DNA of 64,000 nucleotides from an uncultured Myxococcales bacterium. Its GTDB lineage: Bacteria > Myxococcota_A > UBA9042. The stretch is from the NCBI GenBank assembly GCA_903883645.1, contig CAISBR010000244.1:18505-82504 (forward strand). Reading direction: 5' to 3'. The first letter of the stretch is position 1; each line of letters starts with the position of its first letter. Below are positions 9,144 through 20,900 of this stretch, one piece after another. A model generated the notes under the pieces. It worked only from the letters and a program-made list of their open reading frames with translations. It did no database searches and was not told the origin of the DNA. The position numbers were made by a program, and so were the translations under genes.

Positions 9144-9899
9144 CTAACCCAGCAGAGATCCTAGCAAACTGATCACCAAGCCCAAGATGGTGGTGTTGTA
9201 GACGAACGCCAACAGCACGTGGACGAGCACGGTGCGGCGCACCCGCGTGCTGTCGATCGCGATATCCGAAGTCTGAAAGCAGATGCCGAGCGTAAAGGCG
9301 AAGTAGGCGAAGTCGAGGTCGCAGGGCTCTTTCTCACCCGGAAAGATCATGCCATGAATGACGTTCTTGTCCGTCTGCAAATGGTGATGGCGGCGATAGT
9401 ACATGTGGGCATAGCGCAACGCGTACACGGTGTGGGTGAGGAGCCACGACGCGGCGACTGCGGCACAACCTAGCGCCGTCCAAAGGAATTTCTGCTCTGA
9501 ATCCACCATCGTCCGCGCACCGGCGATCACCTGCGTGGCGGCTAAGAAGCTGAACGTGCTAGCGGCAATGACCACAACTAGCACGGCAGCACGGCCTGGG
9601 TCGTCGCCCACCGCGTGGTCGCGCGTGTCTGTGGCCGAAAAACGCAGAATCGAGTACCAGGCGATCGCAAGAAAGACGCCGGCCCCCGCTAACCAGCCAA
9701 CAGCCAAGCGATTCGGCCACGGCAACGAGGTCGGCAGCATCGCGATGGCCGCCGCAGCCGCCAGCAGAGCCAGCCCAGTACGCCACAAGGTGTGGTGGCG
9801 TCGGCCATCGGCTTGGCCAGGAATACCACCAATACCACTTTGAGTATCAACGGGTTTACTGGCATTCGCTGGATCGCCAGCAGTTTGGGGAGTGTCCAT
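9144..9899 (-). CDS. DUF1345 family membrane protein
   Basis: A 251-residue integral membrane protein with about five hydrophobic segments. The C-terminal half has the features I associate with DUF1345: RYAHMYY, a GMIFPGEKEP segment, then FAYFAFTLGICFQTSDIAI and a final membrane helix. No biochemical role is established for this family. The ATG at 9899 is chosen because GAGGAA lies just upstream and because the frame further upstream (to 10331) codes unstructured sequence that overlaps the start of the divergent rhomboid-like gene. Its 3' end is 5 bases from the amidase stop on the other strand. Confidence 0.72.
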   Translation of the reverse strand: MDTPQTAGDPANASKPVDTQSGIGGIPGQADGRRHHTLWRTGLALLAAAAAIAMLPTSLPWPNRLAVGWLAGAGVFLAIAWYSILRFSATDTRDHAVGDDPGRAAVLVVVIAASTFSFLAATQVIAGARTMVDSEQKFLWTALGCAAVAASWLLTHTVYALRYAHMYYRRHHHLQTDKNVIHGMIFPGEKEPCDLDFAYFAFTLGICFQTSDIAIDSTRVRRTVLVHVLLAFVYNTTILGLVISLLGSLLG

Positions 9900-10152
9900 A
9901 GTTCCTCGCATGGCGCTGGATGCGGCACCATCATGCCGGGCCGGCGCGACGGCTGCAACCGACATAACCCAGGGCACCGGCAGCAGATCGGTGCAAATTG
10001 GTGCGAGGCGGCTTGCAGTCGATGGCTGGCTCGACATACGCTGCGCGGCGGGTTGTTGCGGTCCCCCGATCGCGGCCGTCGACGCAAGTGGAGCATGTGT
10101 GATTCCTGTTGGACTGACCGGGGTTCGAGTAGGTCGTCCCCCGAAGGCGACA

Positions 10153-11934
10153 ATGCTGCTGGCCGGCGGAGCGTTGGTGCTGTCGGTGCTATTGTGGCTC
10201 GCGCCCGATGCCCATCGCGACAACGTATTGGCCGACATCCGGACGTTTGGCAAGTCGCATCCCACTGAGATTCCTCCAGAAGACTGCACTGTACCCATGG
10301 GCATGGGGCCGTGGCTGACCCAAGGCGCCAAGCCGGCGTCGGTCGCGTACGAGAACCTGTGCGGCGAGCTGCGACAGGCCGAGTTACGCTCGGGTTCGCT
10401 TCGTCTTTCGCTGGGTTATGAGCACAACGGGCCGCTCGACTGGCTGCTGCATCCGCTGGTGTTTGCCAACCCCTTGCTGGCGCTGCTGGGCTGTGCGCTG
10501 CTGTTCTTGGGCGTGGGCCCCTATCTTGAGGAGCGCTGGGGGCGCCGCACCTACTTGGCGGTGATCGCGGTATCGGCGCTGGGCAGTGCCGGGGTGCGCA
10601 CCCTGGTCTGCAACAGCGGCTCGCTGCCGTGGACCGGTGCCCAGGGCTGGCTAGGCGCGCTTGTTGCTGCATTTACAGTAGTTTACCTAACAGCACAGGT
10701 GCAGTTTGTAGTTCCGTCGTGGCCGCCGCGCACGCTGACTCTGCCGGCGTGGAGCGTGGCCGCGTGGTGGCTCATGGTGCGCTTGCTCGCCATGTGGTGG
10801 ACGGGGGTGGATCGGGCGGGTGTGATCGGCGAATTGGCCGGTTGGTCCATTGGTTTGGCAGCCGGTATGGCGGTGCACTTGGGCTGGATCGGCCAACTGC
10901 AGGCGGCTGCGGGTCCGGCGCTGGGCGCAACCATGCAAAAGGTTAGGCGTATGGCGCAGAAGGTCGAGGAGCCCGAGCGCGACCTCAGTCCTCCGCCCTC
11001 TGCGCCCAGTGCGCCGATCGAGGATGCCCGCGACGACGAATCGGAGCTTAGGGACGACGAGCGCCCCGAAGTGGATCTGTTTGCCCTAGAAGCCGCGCCG
11101 ACTCCGCTACCCGCGCTGGTGCATGGGCCTGCGCGTCGCCGGCAGCTCGATCTGCCCGATGAGCGCGACCTGCTGGGCCCCGACGCTTGGGCCGAGCCAG
11201 CGCCGACGCCGGTGGTCGAGACCGCGCCGCCGACGGGTGGCAACCTAGCCTGGCTACTGCACAATCGCCCCAAGGACGGCGCCTCAGCGACTCCGGCGAC
11301 AGTGGCCGACGATGATTTGCTGGCGGCACTCGACGCCGCGATCGCGCGGCCGGCGCCCCCCTTACAGCCCGTTGCCGACGAGGCCACGGTGATGGTTGCG
11401 CAACCGCCGCCGCCGATTACGGGTCCGCAGCCGCGACCGGTCAGTGAGGCCACCATGGCCTACAGTGCGCGCGATGTGATGCGAACCGCGGTCACCGATG
11501 CGCTGCGCCACGGCGTTGTTGCGACCGAACTTGCCGTTGCCGACGATGTGGGCCGCGATGCCAAGGGGGTGTTGCACGCCCATTGCGGCGGCACTTGGCA
11601 CACGCTAAATCCGCATGAGTTGCAAGCTGTTGCAGTGGGCGTGATTGTGCACAGCGACGACCCTACCGCGGTGCCGCAGATCTACATCGACTGCATTGCG
11701 GACCGTGGCGGTCGCGATCGCCCGGCCAAGGCGGTGCGTTTGTGCGCTAATTCGCAGATGTTGCAGCGACTTGCCCCTGGGCAAGACGGCACTTCGGCTT
11801 TTGCCGCGCTGGCTACCGAGCTCGCGAGTGGCGATGCCAAGACCCTGCCGGCCGCTGCGACTTGGCCCGGTCCGCCCTGGCCGCGCTTTGATACCCCCGC
11901 GGATTTTGTGCGGATGTGGCAGCGCGCCGACTAG
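10153..11934 (+). CDS. Rhomboid-like membrane protein, probably a pseudoprotease, with long acidic cytosolic tail
   Basis: A 593-residue protein whose first 260 residues carry about six membrane segments laid out like a rhomboid. The segment after HPLVFANPLL contains GPYLEERWGRRTYL, as in the rhomboid TM2-loop region. The position of the catalytic GxSG motif reads GAQG (Gln at residue 164), and the histidine region of the last helix (usually AHxGG) reads GELAGWSIG. Both catalytic residues therefore look missing. Residues about 270-480 are acidic and Pro-rich, probably disordered, and a small folded region follows at the C-terminus. The start is uncertain: GAAGG precedes the ATG at 10153, but the frame is open back to a GTG at 9892. 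Confidence 0.62.
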   Translation: MLLAGGALVLSVLLWLAPDAHRDNVLADIRTFGKSHPTEIPPEDCTVPMGMGPWLTQGAKPASVAYENLCGELRQAELRSGSLRLSLGYEHNGPLDWLLHPLVFANPLLALLGCALLFLGVGPYLEERWGRRTYLAVIAVSALGSAGVRTLVCNSGSLPWTGAQGWLGALVAAFTVVYLTAQVQFVVPSWPPRTLTLPAWSVAAWWLMVRLLAMWWTGVDRAGVIGELAGWSIGLAAGMAVHLGWIGQLQAAAGPALGATMQKVRRMAQKVEEPERDLSPPPSAPSAPIEDARDDESELRDDERPEVDLFALEAAPTPLPALVHGPARRRQLDLPDERDLLGPDAWAEPAPTPVVETAPPTGGNLAWLLHNRPKDGASATPATVADDDLLAALDAAIARPAPPLQPVADEATVMVAQPPPPITGPQPRPVSEATMAYSARDVMRTAVTDALRHGVVATELAVADDVGRDAKGVLHAHCGGTWHTLNPHELQAVAVGVIVHSDDPTAVPQIYIDCIADRGGRDRPAKAVRLCANSQMLQRLAPGQDGTSAFAALATELASGDAKTLPAAATWPGPPWPRFDTPADFVRMWQRAD

Positions 11935-12027
11935 ACCGCGCACAACGACCAGCGGCGGCTTGCGTCGCCACGCAAAAAGCGGCACGGTTCGCGCCCAGCA
12001 GGGATGACCGCCTGCCAAGGAACCGCC

Positions 12028-14577
<2,550 letters not shown>

Positions 14578-14593
14578 GTTCGCCAACGCCAAA

Positions 14594-14626
14594 GCCCCCT
14601 CCGCAACCAAACGCTGCGAAGGGGGC
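14594..14626. terminator. Stem-loop between convergent leuS and ssb
   Basis: A 12-base arm GCCCCCTCCGCA at 14594-14605 pairs with TGCGAAGGGGGC at 14615-14626, with one non-Watson-Crick position and a 9-base loop. It lies 17 bases after the leuS stop and 29 bases after the ssb stop on the other strand, so it could serve both directions. No clear T-tract follows on either side. Confidence 0.6.
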
Positions 14627-14654
14627 CCCGGCGACGCTATCTAACCTTGTCTAA

Positions 14655-15011
14655 CTACGCCGCAATCGCCTGCACCTCCCCAGGCTTGGCCCCCAAGAAA
14701 TACACCTGCGACGCCCGCACTTCGCGGCCATGGTGAATCACGCCGTCCTTGTCCTTCCAGTCGTCGGGCCGCAGCGCGCCCTCAACGTAGACCAGCCGGC
14801 CCTTTTCCAAGTGCTCGGCACACGACTCGGCCTGCTTGCCGAACACCGCCACCTGGTGCCACAGCGTCTCGCGCTCGAACTTGCCGTCTTGCTGCGTACC
14901 GTACGAGGTCGCCACGCGCAGGTTGCACACCGCGTCGCCGTTGCCCAGTTTGCGCAGCTCCGGCTTGTTGCCCAACCGACCGATCAGCATCACCTTGTTC
15001 AAATCACCCAT
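14655..15011 (-). CDS. ssb: Single-stranded DNA-binding protein, short form without acidic tail
   Basis: Binds single-stranded DNA through one OB fold. The 118-residue protein starts MGDLNKVMLIGRLG, with the family segments LRVAT, LWHQVAVFGKQAE and KGRLVYVEG. It ends right after the OB fold (GEVQAIAA). The long flexible linker and acidic DDDIPF-type tip that recruits partner proteins in the housekeeping SSB are absent. The ATG at 15011 is chosen for AGGGAG seven bases upstream and for the family start. It lies 121 bases downstream of recA on the same strand. A short SSB of this kind resembles Bacillus SsbB, which acts in competence, so a second full-length ssb may exist elsewhere. Confidence 0.92.
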   Translation of the reverse strand: MGDLNKVMLIGRLGNKPELRKLGNGDAVCNLRVATSYGTQQDGKFERETLWHQVAVFGKQAESCAEHLEKGRLVYVEGALRPDDWKDKDGVIHHGREVRASQVYFLGAKPGEVQAIAA

Positions 15012-15132
15012 GATCGCACTCCCTTGCAGGCGCCGCTCTGGACGCCCATCCATGTCGGCCAGCACACGCCGCACCGACTTCCTCGCACGCCGCCCCCTTG
15101 AGCGGCATGATTCTTTAATGACTTTGTGAGCT

Positions 15133-16155
15133 TTACGCGGCTTCTTCACACTCTTCGGCCGCGCTCAGCAGGGTGTCGTCGCCCAGCGCCGCGACAATCC
15201 GCGCACACAGCTCAGGCTTGGCCTTCAGCTCCGCCAGCGCCCGGTCGCGGCCTTGGCCCACCAGCTCGTCATTGAAGCGGTAGAAAGCGCCGCTGCGGCT
15301 GATCTTGCTCTGGGCCACGGCCAGGTCGAACACTTCGGATTCACGATTGAAACCCGTGCCAAACAGCAGATCGATCTCGACCTGGCGGAAGGGCGGCGCC
15401 AGCTTGTTCTTGACCACCTTGATGCGCACACGGTTGCCCAGGGCCTGCTCGTCCTTCTTGATCGAGCCGATGCGGCGCACGTCCAAGCGCACCGACGCGT
15501 AGAATTTCAGCGCGTTGCCACCCGTAGTGGTCTCAGGGCTGCCCATGGTCACGCCAATTTTCATACGGATCTGGTTGATGAAAATGAGCGTCGTGCCCGT
15601 CTGGTGCGCCAGCGACGCCAGCTTGCGCATCGCCCGGCTCATCAGCCGCGCCTGCAGGCCCACGTGGTTGTCGCCCATCTCGCCGTCGATCTCGGCCTTG
15701 GGCGTCAGCGCCGCCACCGAATCCACCACCACCACGCCCACTTGGCCCGAGCGAACCAGCGCTTCGACCACATCCATGGCCTGCTCGCCGCAGTCGGGCT
15801 GGCTCAGCAGCATTTTGCTGCAATCCACCCCCAGATCGCGGGCATAGCGCAGGTCTAGGGCGTGCTCGGCGTCGACAAACGCCACGATCGCCCCCTGCTT
15901 CTGCGCCTGGGCAATCGCCGACAGCGCCATGGTGGTCTTGCCCGAGCTCTCGAGCCCATAGATCTCGATGATGCGGCCCTTGGGCAGCCCGCCGATGCCC
16001 AGCGCCCGGTCGAGCGCAAACGAGCCGGTGGGGATGGTCTCGATGGTCTTGTCGACCGCGTCGCCGTTGGCCTGCATCAAGGTGCCGCGCCCAAAGGCTT
16101 TTTCGACCGAGCGAATGAGGTCGTCCAACGCCGGAATGCCAAACTTGTCTGCCAT
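15133..16155 (-). CDS. recA: Recombinase RecA
   Basis: Forms the ATP-dependent filament for homologous recombination and SOS co-protease activity. At 340 residues it is of normal length, with SVEKAFGRGTLM near the N-terminus, the DSVAALTPKAEIDGEMGD segment, the loop L2 stretch GSPETTTGGNALKFYASVR and an acidic C-terminal tail. The P-loop reads GLESSGKTT, where nearly all RecA proteins have GPESSGKTT, and the usual QPDTGEQ reads QPDCGEQ. TAGGAG precedes the ATG. It lies between comM and a short ssb on the same strand. Myxococcus xanthus has two recA genes, and this could be one of such a pair. Confidence 0.96.
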   Translation of the reverse strand: MADKFGIPALDDLIRSVEKAFGRGTLMQANGDAVDKTIETIPTGSFALDRALGIGGLPKGRIIEIYGLESSGKTTMALSAIAQAQKQGAIVAFVDAEHALDLRYARDLGVDCSKMLLSQPDCGEQAMDVVEALVRSGQVGVVVVDSVAALTPKAEIDGEMGDNHVGLQARLMSRAMRKLASLAHQTGTTLIFINQIRMKIGVTMGSPETTTGGNALKFYASVRLDVRRIGSIKKDEQALGNRVRIKVVKNKLAPPFRQVEIDLLFGTGFNRESEVFDLAVAQSKISRSGAFYRFNDELVGQGRDRALAELKAKPELCARIVAALGDDTLLSAAEECEEAA

Positions 16156-16181
16156 GGTGCTCTCCTAAAACGCTACGAACT

Positions 16182-16203
16182 GGGGTCAAAATGGCCGGAC
16201 CCC
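16182..16203. promoter_or_regulatory. Inverted repeat in the recA leader
   Basis: GGGGTC at 16182-16187 and GACCCC at 16198-16203 are perfect 6-base arms around a 10-base spacer, 27 to 48 bases upstream of the recA start. It could be an operator or leader hairpin. It does not match the LexA-box types I know, and the assignment is weak. Confidence 0.22.
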
Positions 16204-16273
16204 GGCGGCCCAAGGCGGCAACGCGCCGCTCGGCTGGTGCAGCAAGGCTGCGAAGCTGTTGTTTTCTATCGAC

Positions 16274-17824
16274 TTATGCGGCCATCTGCAGCTGTGGCCG
16301 CCGATCAAACCAGCGGTACTGCAGGGCCTCGGCCAGCTGGGCCGCGCCAATCTGCTCCGCGCCATCTAGGTCGGCGATGGTGCGCGCCACCCGCCACACC
16401 CGGTCGTGGGCCCGCGGCGACAGCCCATAGGCATCCAGCGCGCGAATCAGCATGTCGTGCACGGCCGGCTCGAGCGGCGAGGTCTTGCGCAGCACCGCCA
16501 TGCTCACTTCGGCGTTCGTGGGCACGGCGCCGCCCAGGTCGCAGCTAGCAAACCGCTCAGATTGGCGCAGACGGGCCGCAACTACCCGCAGCCGCACCGT
16601 TTCCGACGTATCGCCAGAGGGCCCATGCCGCAACAGCTCGCCGGGCAGACTCGGCAAACGCAGCTGCACATCGATGCGGTCCAAAAGCGGCCCCGACAGC
16701 CGGCTTTGGTACCTTTCGAGCTGCATCGGTGTGCACACACAGCGCCCGTCGCCATTGCCAAAGTGCCCACAAGCACAGGGATTCAGCGCCGCCACCATCA
16801 GCGACCGCGCCGGAAACGACACGGTTTGTCGCGCCCGCGTAACCACCACATGCCCGTCTTCGAGCGGCTGGCGCAAACACTCCAACACTTGCCGCGGAAA
16901 CTCAGCCAATTCATCAAGGAACAGCACACCGCGGTGCGCCAGCGACACCTCGCCCGGGCGCGGCACGCTGCCACCGCCCACCAGCGACGCCGCCGAGGCC
17001 GTGTGGTGCGGCGCGCGAAACGGCCGCGTGCGCAACAACCCAGATCGACTAGGCAACAGCCCCGCCACCGAGTGAATCTTGGTCACCTCGATCGCCTCGC
17101 GGTCCGTCAACGGCGGCAGAATGGTGGGCAAGCGCCTGGCCAGCATGGTCTTTCCAGTCCCCGGCGCCCCACTGAGCACCGCGTTATGGCCGCCCGCCGC
17201 CGCCACTTCGAGCGCGCGCTTGGCCTGGTCGTGGCCGCGCACATCGGACCAGCACAAGAACTGCCGCGGCCCCGTATCGCCCAAAGCCTCGGTCGGCGGA
17301 TTTGGCCAAGAATCCTGAGCCTTTAGCCGCGCAATCACCTCGCCCAGCGTGTCGGCACCCAGCACTTGCAGCTCGCCCACCGCCCGCGCCTCGGCCATGT
17401 TGTCGGTTGGGCACAGCACGCCGCGCAGACCCAGCTGCCGCGCCAGCTCGGCCACGGCCAGCACGCCGCACACCGGCCGCAGCGCGCCGCTCAGGCTCAA
17501 TTCCCCAACAACCAGAAAGCCTTGTAGGCAGCCAACGGGCAGTTTGCCATCCGCTTCGAGCAGCGCTAGCGCCACCGGCAGGTCAAAGCTCGTGCCATCT
17601 TTGCGCAGGTCCGCCGGTGCCAGATTGACCGTCACACGCTTGTTCGGCAGCATAATTCCCGATTGTTTCAGCGCAGATCGCACCCGTACCCGCGCCTCGC
17701 GCACCGCCAGCTCGGCCAGCCCCACCGTATCGAACGCGGGCACGCCAAAGGCGACATCGCACTCGACTTCGACCAGCCGCGCATCCACGCCCACCAGCGC
17801 CGCACTCCAGATCTTGCTTTGCAT
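16274..17824 (-). CDS. comM: YifB/ComM family Mg-chelatase-like AAA+ ATPase
   Basis: A 516-residue protein of the ComM/YifB family. ComM of Vibrio and Acinetobacter is a hexameric branch-migration helicase needed for natural transformation. The N-terminal domain has GVPAFDTVGL and NLAPADLRKDG. The AAA+ core has Walker A GAPGTGKTML, Walker B LFLDELAEF and the Mg-chelatase segment FRAPHHTAS. A zinc-like CACGHFG stretch and the C-terminal SPRAHDRVWRVARTIAD region are also typical. The start codon at 17824 has only a weak ribosome site. It is followed on the same strand by recA and a tail-less ssb, which suits a recombination or DNA-uptake role. Its promoter faces that of the lipoprotein gene at 18000. 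Confidence 0.93.
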   Translation of the reverse strand: MQSKIWSAALVGVDARLVEVECDVAFGVPAFDTVGLAELAVREARVRVRSALKQSGIMLPNKRVTVNLAPADLRKDGTSFDLPVALALLEADGKLPVGCLQGFLVVGELSLSGALRPVCGVLAVAELARQLGLRGVLCPTDNMAEARAVGELQVLGADTLGEVIARLKAQDSWPNPPTEALGDTGPRQFLCWSDVRGHDQAKRALEVAAAGGHNAVLSGAPGTGKTMLARRLPTILPPLTDREAIEVTKIHSVAGLLPSRSGLLRTRPFRAPHHTASAASLVGGGSVPRPGEVSLAHRGVLFLDELAEFPRQVLECLRQPLEDGHVVVTRARQTVSFPARSLMVAALNPCACGHFGNGDGRCVCTPMQLERYQSRLSGPLLDRIDVQLRLPSLPGELLRHGPSGDTSETVRLRVVAARLRQSERFASCDLGGAVPTNAEVSMAVLRKTSPLEPAVHDMLIRALDAYGLSPRAHDRVWRVARTIADLDGAEQIGAAQLAEALQYRWFDRRPQLQMAA

Positions 17825-17928
17825 TGCCGCCCGCCGCCCGGCGCGTTGTCGCTAGGCGATCGGAGCATGTGCACAGCGCGTGCCAAGTTAAAGATACACT
17901 ATTTCAATATGTTACAAGGCACCCGCCA

Positions 17929-17960
17929 GTATCAGCAGTATCAAAGTGATACCGTGATAC
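17929..17960. promoter_or_regulatory. Nested GTATCA/TGATAC palindrome, candidate operator
   Basis: Two copies of GTATCA (17929-17934 and 17938-17943) are followed by two copies of TGATAC (17947-17952 and 17955-17960). The inner pair forms a perfect palindrome with a 3-base centre, and the outer pair extends it. The site is in a locally AT-richer stretch between the divergent comM and the lipoprotein gene at 18000. It looks like a binding site for a dimeric or tetrameric repressor. The regulator is unknown. Confidence 0.5.
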
Positions 17961-17999
17961 CGACTGGAAAGGCCGCGTCGGCCCTGCTACATTGGCAGC

Positions 18000-20900
18000 G
18001 TGAGTTCCACTAATTTGCCAGCACGATCCGTTGTCGTCCGCACGCTCCTGCTGGCCGTGCTCGCCCTTTTTCTCGCCAGCGCCACCGGCTGCATCACCAA
18101 GAAGTCCCGCCGCTTCAGCGCCTCGTGCGGCCAAAGCGCAGAGTGCGAAAGCGGGCTCTGTTACAACGGTTTTTGCACCAGCAGCTGCACCTCGGGCGCC
18201 ACGTGCAGCAGCGGCGTATGCATCGAGAAGGTGTGTCAGCCGCCCGACGAGGACTACGATCACGACGGCCTGACCAACTCGTGGGAAGCCAAGCACGGCC
18301 TCAACGCCGAAAAAGCCGACAGCGACGGCGACGGCATCCCCGACAAGAAGGAAGTCGGCAACGTGCTGGCCCCGGTCGACAGCAACGGCGACGGCGTGAT
18401 CGACGCGTTGCAGAGCAATCTCAACGACTCCGATGCCGACTGCATGGTCGACGCTTTCGACTCCTTACCGGGCAAAATCGACACCTTGCCCGACTCTGCG
18501 ACGATCTGCGGCAGCGGCGTCTGTGCCGGCAAAACCGGCGAGGTCACCGTGGTATGCACCCCCGCCGACCCCACCGCCACCGGCGCAGTCGTGGCCGGCT
18601 GCAAGGGTTGCTCGTGCAAGTCGAGCAGTATCGCAGACTTTCAATCCCCCGAGACGTGGTGCGACGGCCTCGACAACGACTGCAACGGCAAGACCGACGA
18701 GAGCGCAACCCTAGGCGGCCAACCGCTCGGCGGGGGCTGCGTCGCCAGCCACGGCATCTGCACATTGTCGAGCAAAGTCGGCAAGATCGAATGCAAGAAC
18801 AAGATCGCGATCTGTTCGACCGACGGCGGCAGCGAGAGCGCCGGCACCAGCGAAAGCTGCAACCTGCAAGACGACGACTGCAACGGCACCACCGACGACG
18901 GCTTCCTTTTCAAGGGCACGGCAGTGGGCAAAAGCTGCGAAAAGTGCGGATTTACAGGCCCCACCTGCCCTGACGGCAGCCAAATGAACGCGGCACTGGT
19001 CGGCTGTAGCGCCGACGGCCAAAGCGCCGACTGCTTGGGCCTACCGTTCGACACAAGCTTTACCAGCATCGCCGTGGGCGCCCCCGAGCCGCGCGACATC
19101 TGGAGCATGGGATGGCGCGAGACACACAGCAAAGTCACTGTATTTTCGGGGAAAGTTGCCGCAGTCGCCGCCGGAGGCATGGTAGACCGCGACGAAGAGT
19201 GGTTCCTCAAGGTAGACGACACGGGTGTACCGATGCCGTGGCAGCGCGCCCAGCAGCAAGACCCCAAAGCGCGCGCGGGGGCGGCGATCGCCAGCGACCC
19301 GACGTCTGATCTGCTGTGGCTGATCGGCGGCGTTGATGGCCAAGACACACTGCAGACAGAGGTTTTTTCTTCGCCAGAGCCTAACGCATGGAACTCGGAG
19401 TCGACGCCCGGTGCGAGCCACGCGGTGCCGGCACTGCCTTCGAGTAGCCTGACGACTCCAGTCGGCAAGGCTGCTCCCCCAGCTTTCGTTCTGAATTTCA
19501 ACGATCAACGTGCTCTGCTCATTTTCGATCGCCACTATTCACGGCCGCTGTGGCACCGCGTCGGAGAAGCAACGGGCGATTGGGTCACGGCCGCGGGCGA
19601 CGACTCGCAAAGCTCAACAGAGGTGCTGTGTGCGGCACAAACACCTGATCATCAAGTAGTTTTTGCGCGACAGGCCGATGGTTCGTGGCTGCGCTTCGTG
19701 TGGGATGGCCTGAAAGTGACCGCAAGCGTACAGCTATCCGCGGCCAGCGCAGTCGTGCACCCCGGCGCGCAATGTGTTATCGACAATGCTAACTATTTTC
19801 ATGCCTTAGGGGGCTACAGCGGTAGCACGGTCATCGGTGACCACCTGGTCGCGAGCATCGTGGGCACAGGCAACGATGCCGTTGTGAGCGGCCTATTCCA
19901 GGTCACGTCAACCGCAGAGGAGTCCGCAGCTTTTGCGCGAGCTGGCGGCATCGCGGCATGGTCACTTAGTCTTAGCGCCGTAGTGCTCGCTGGCGGCGAA
20001 AGCAACGACGGTACAGGGCGTTACGGTCGACCAGACGTCAGTGTTTGGCATCCCGACACGCACGGCGTAGCGCGCGCCGACAAGCCAAGTCCGCGGGCGC
20101 GCTTCGGCCATGCGGGGGGCTACTGGCCGCAGCAAAATGCCTACTGCATCGCCGGCGGGCTAACCGCCGAGCTGCCCGACGGCGGCACGGCGCGGGTCGT
20201 GCCTATCGACGATGCCTGGTGTGTCAATAAAGATGGCGTGTGGACTCAGAAGGTTAGCTCGGGCGTGCGCTACGCCTACGGTGCGGCCGCCATCGACACG
20301 GCGGGGCAGCGGCTGGTGCTGACGGGCGGCTTGGCACTGCAAGGAAGCAATTTTAGTGAGGTTAGCAAGCTGTGGAGCATGGGGTTGCTAAGCGATGGCA
20401 CCGTCGTTGCTGCGCTCGCACCAACCGCAACTCTGCAAACCGTAGCATTCGGTAATGGGTTCAGCAGTGCGGGTACGTGGAGCATTGTTGCCTCGCCCGA
20501 CGCTCCCGAACTCGCCGCGCCAGCTTTTGCCTATGATTCCAAGCGCAACCGCCTCATCTTGGTCGATGGCTATGACTCGAGCGGCGAAGTGCCGCTGTTC
20601 AAAGTGCTCGACCTCAAGACGCTCGCCTGGACCGACCTCGCCAGCCAGCTGCCAAAGGCCAACGACGCCAAGCCGTTTCTGCCCATGCCCCGCTACGGCG
20701 CCCTCGCCCTATACGACGCCCAACGCGATATCATTGCAGTCATCGGCGGTTCGCTGCGACATCCCAACGGCAGCATCGGCTACGACATAGTCAACGGCCC
20801 CGTAGGATTGCCAGTAAGCTCTTGTATGGCAACGGGTTTTGTTCCGTTCGACGTGTCGACCACGCTGGCGAATCCGCAGTTTGTCCCACAGCCCCTGCCC

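Noticed and set aside
10120..10145. tRNA-like T-loop sequence GGTTCGAGT
   Set aside because: No acceptor stem, anticodon arm or CCA fits around it.
9892..10152. N-terminal extension of the rhomboid-like protein from a GTG at 9892
   Set aside because: The extra residues are Cys/Ala-rich without fold character and overlap the start of the divergent DUF1345 gene. A better start is at 10153. Not fully excluded.
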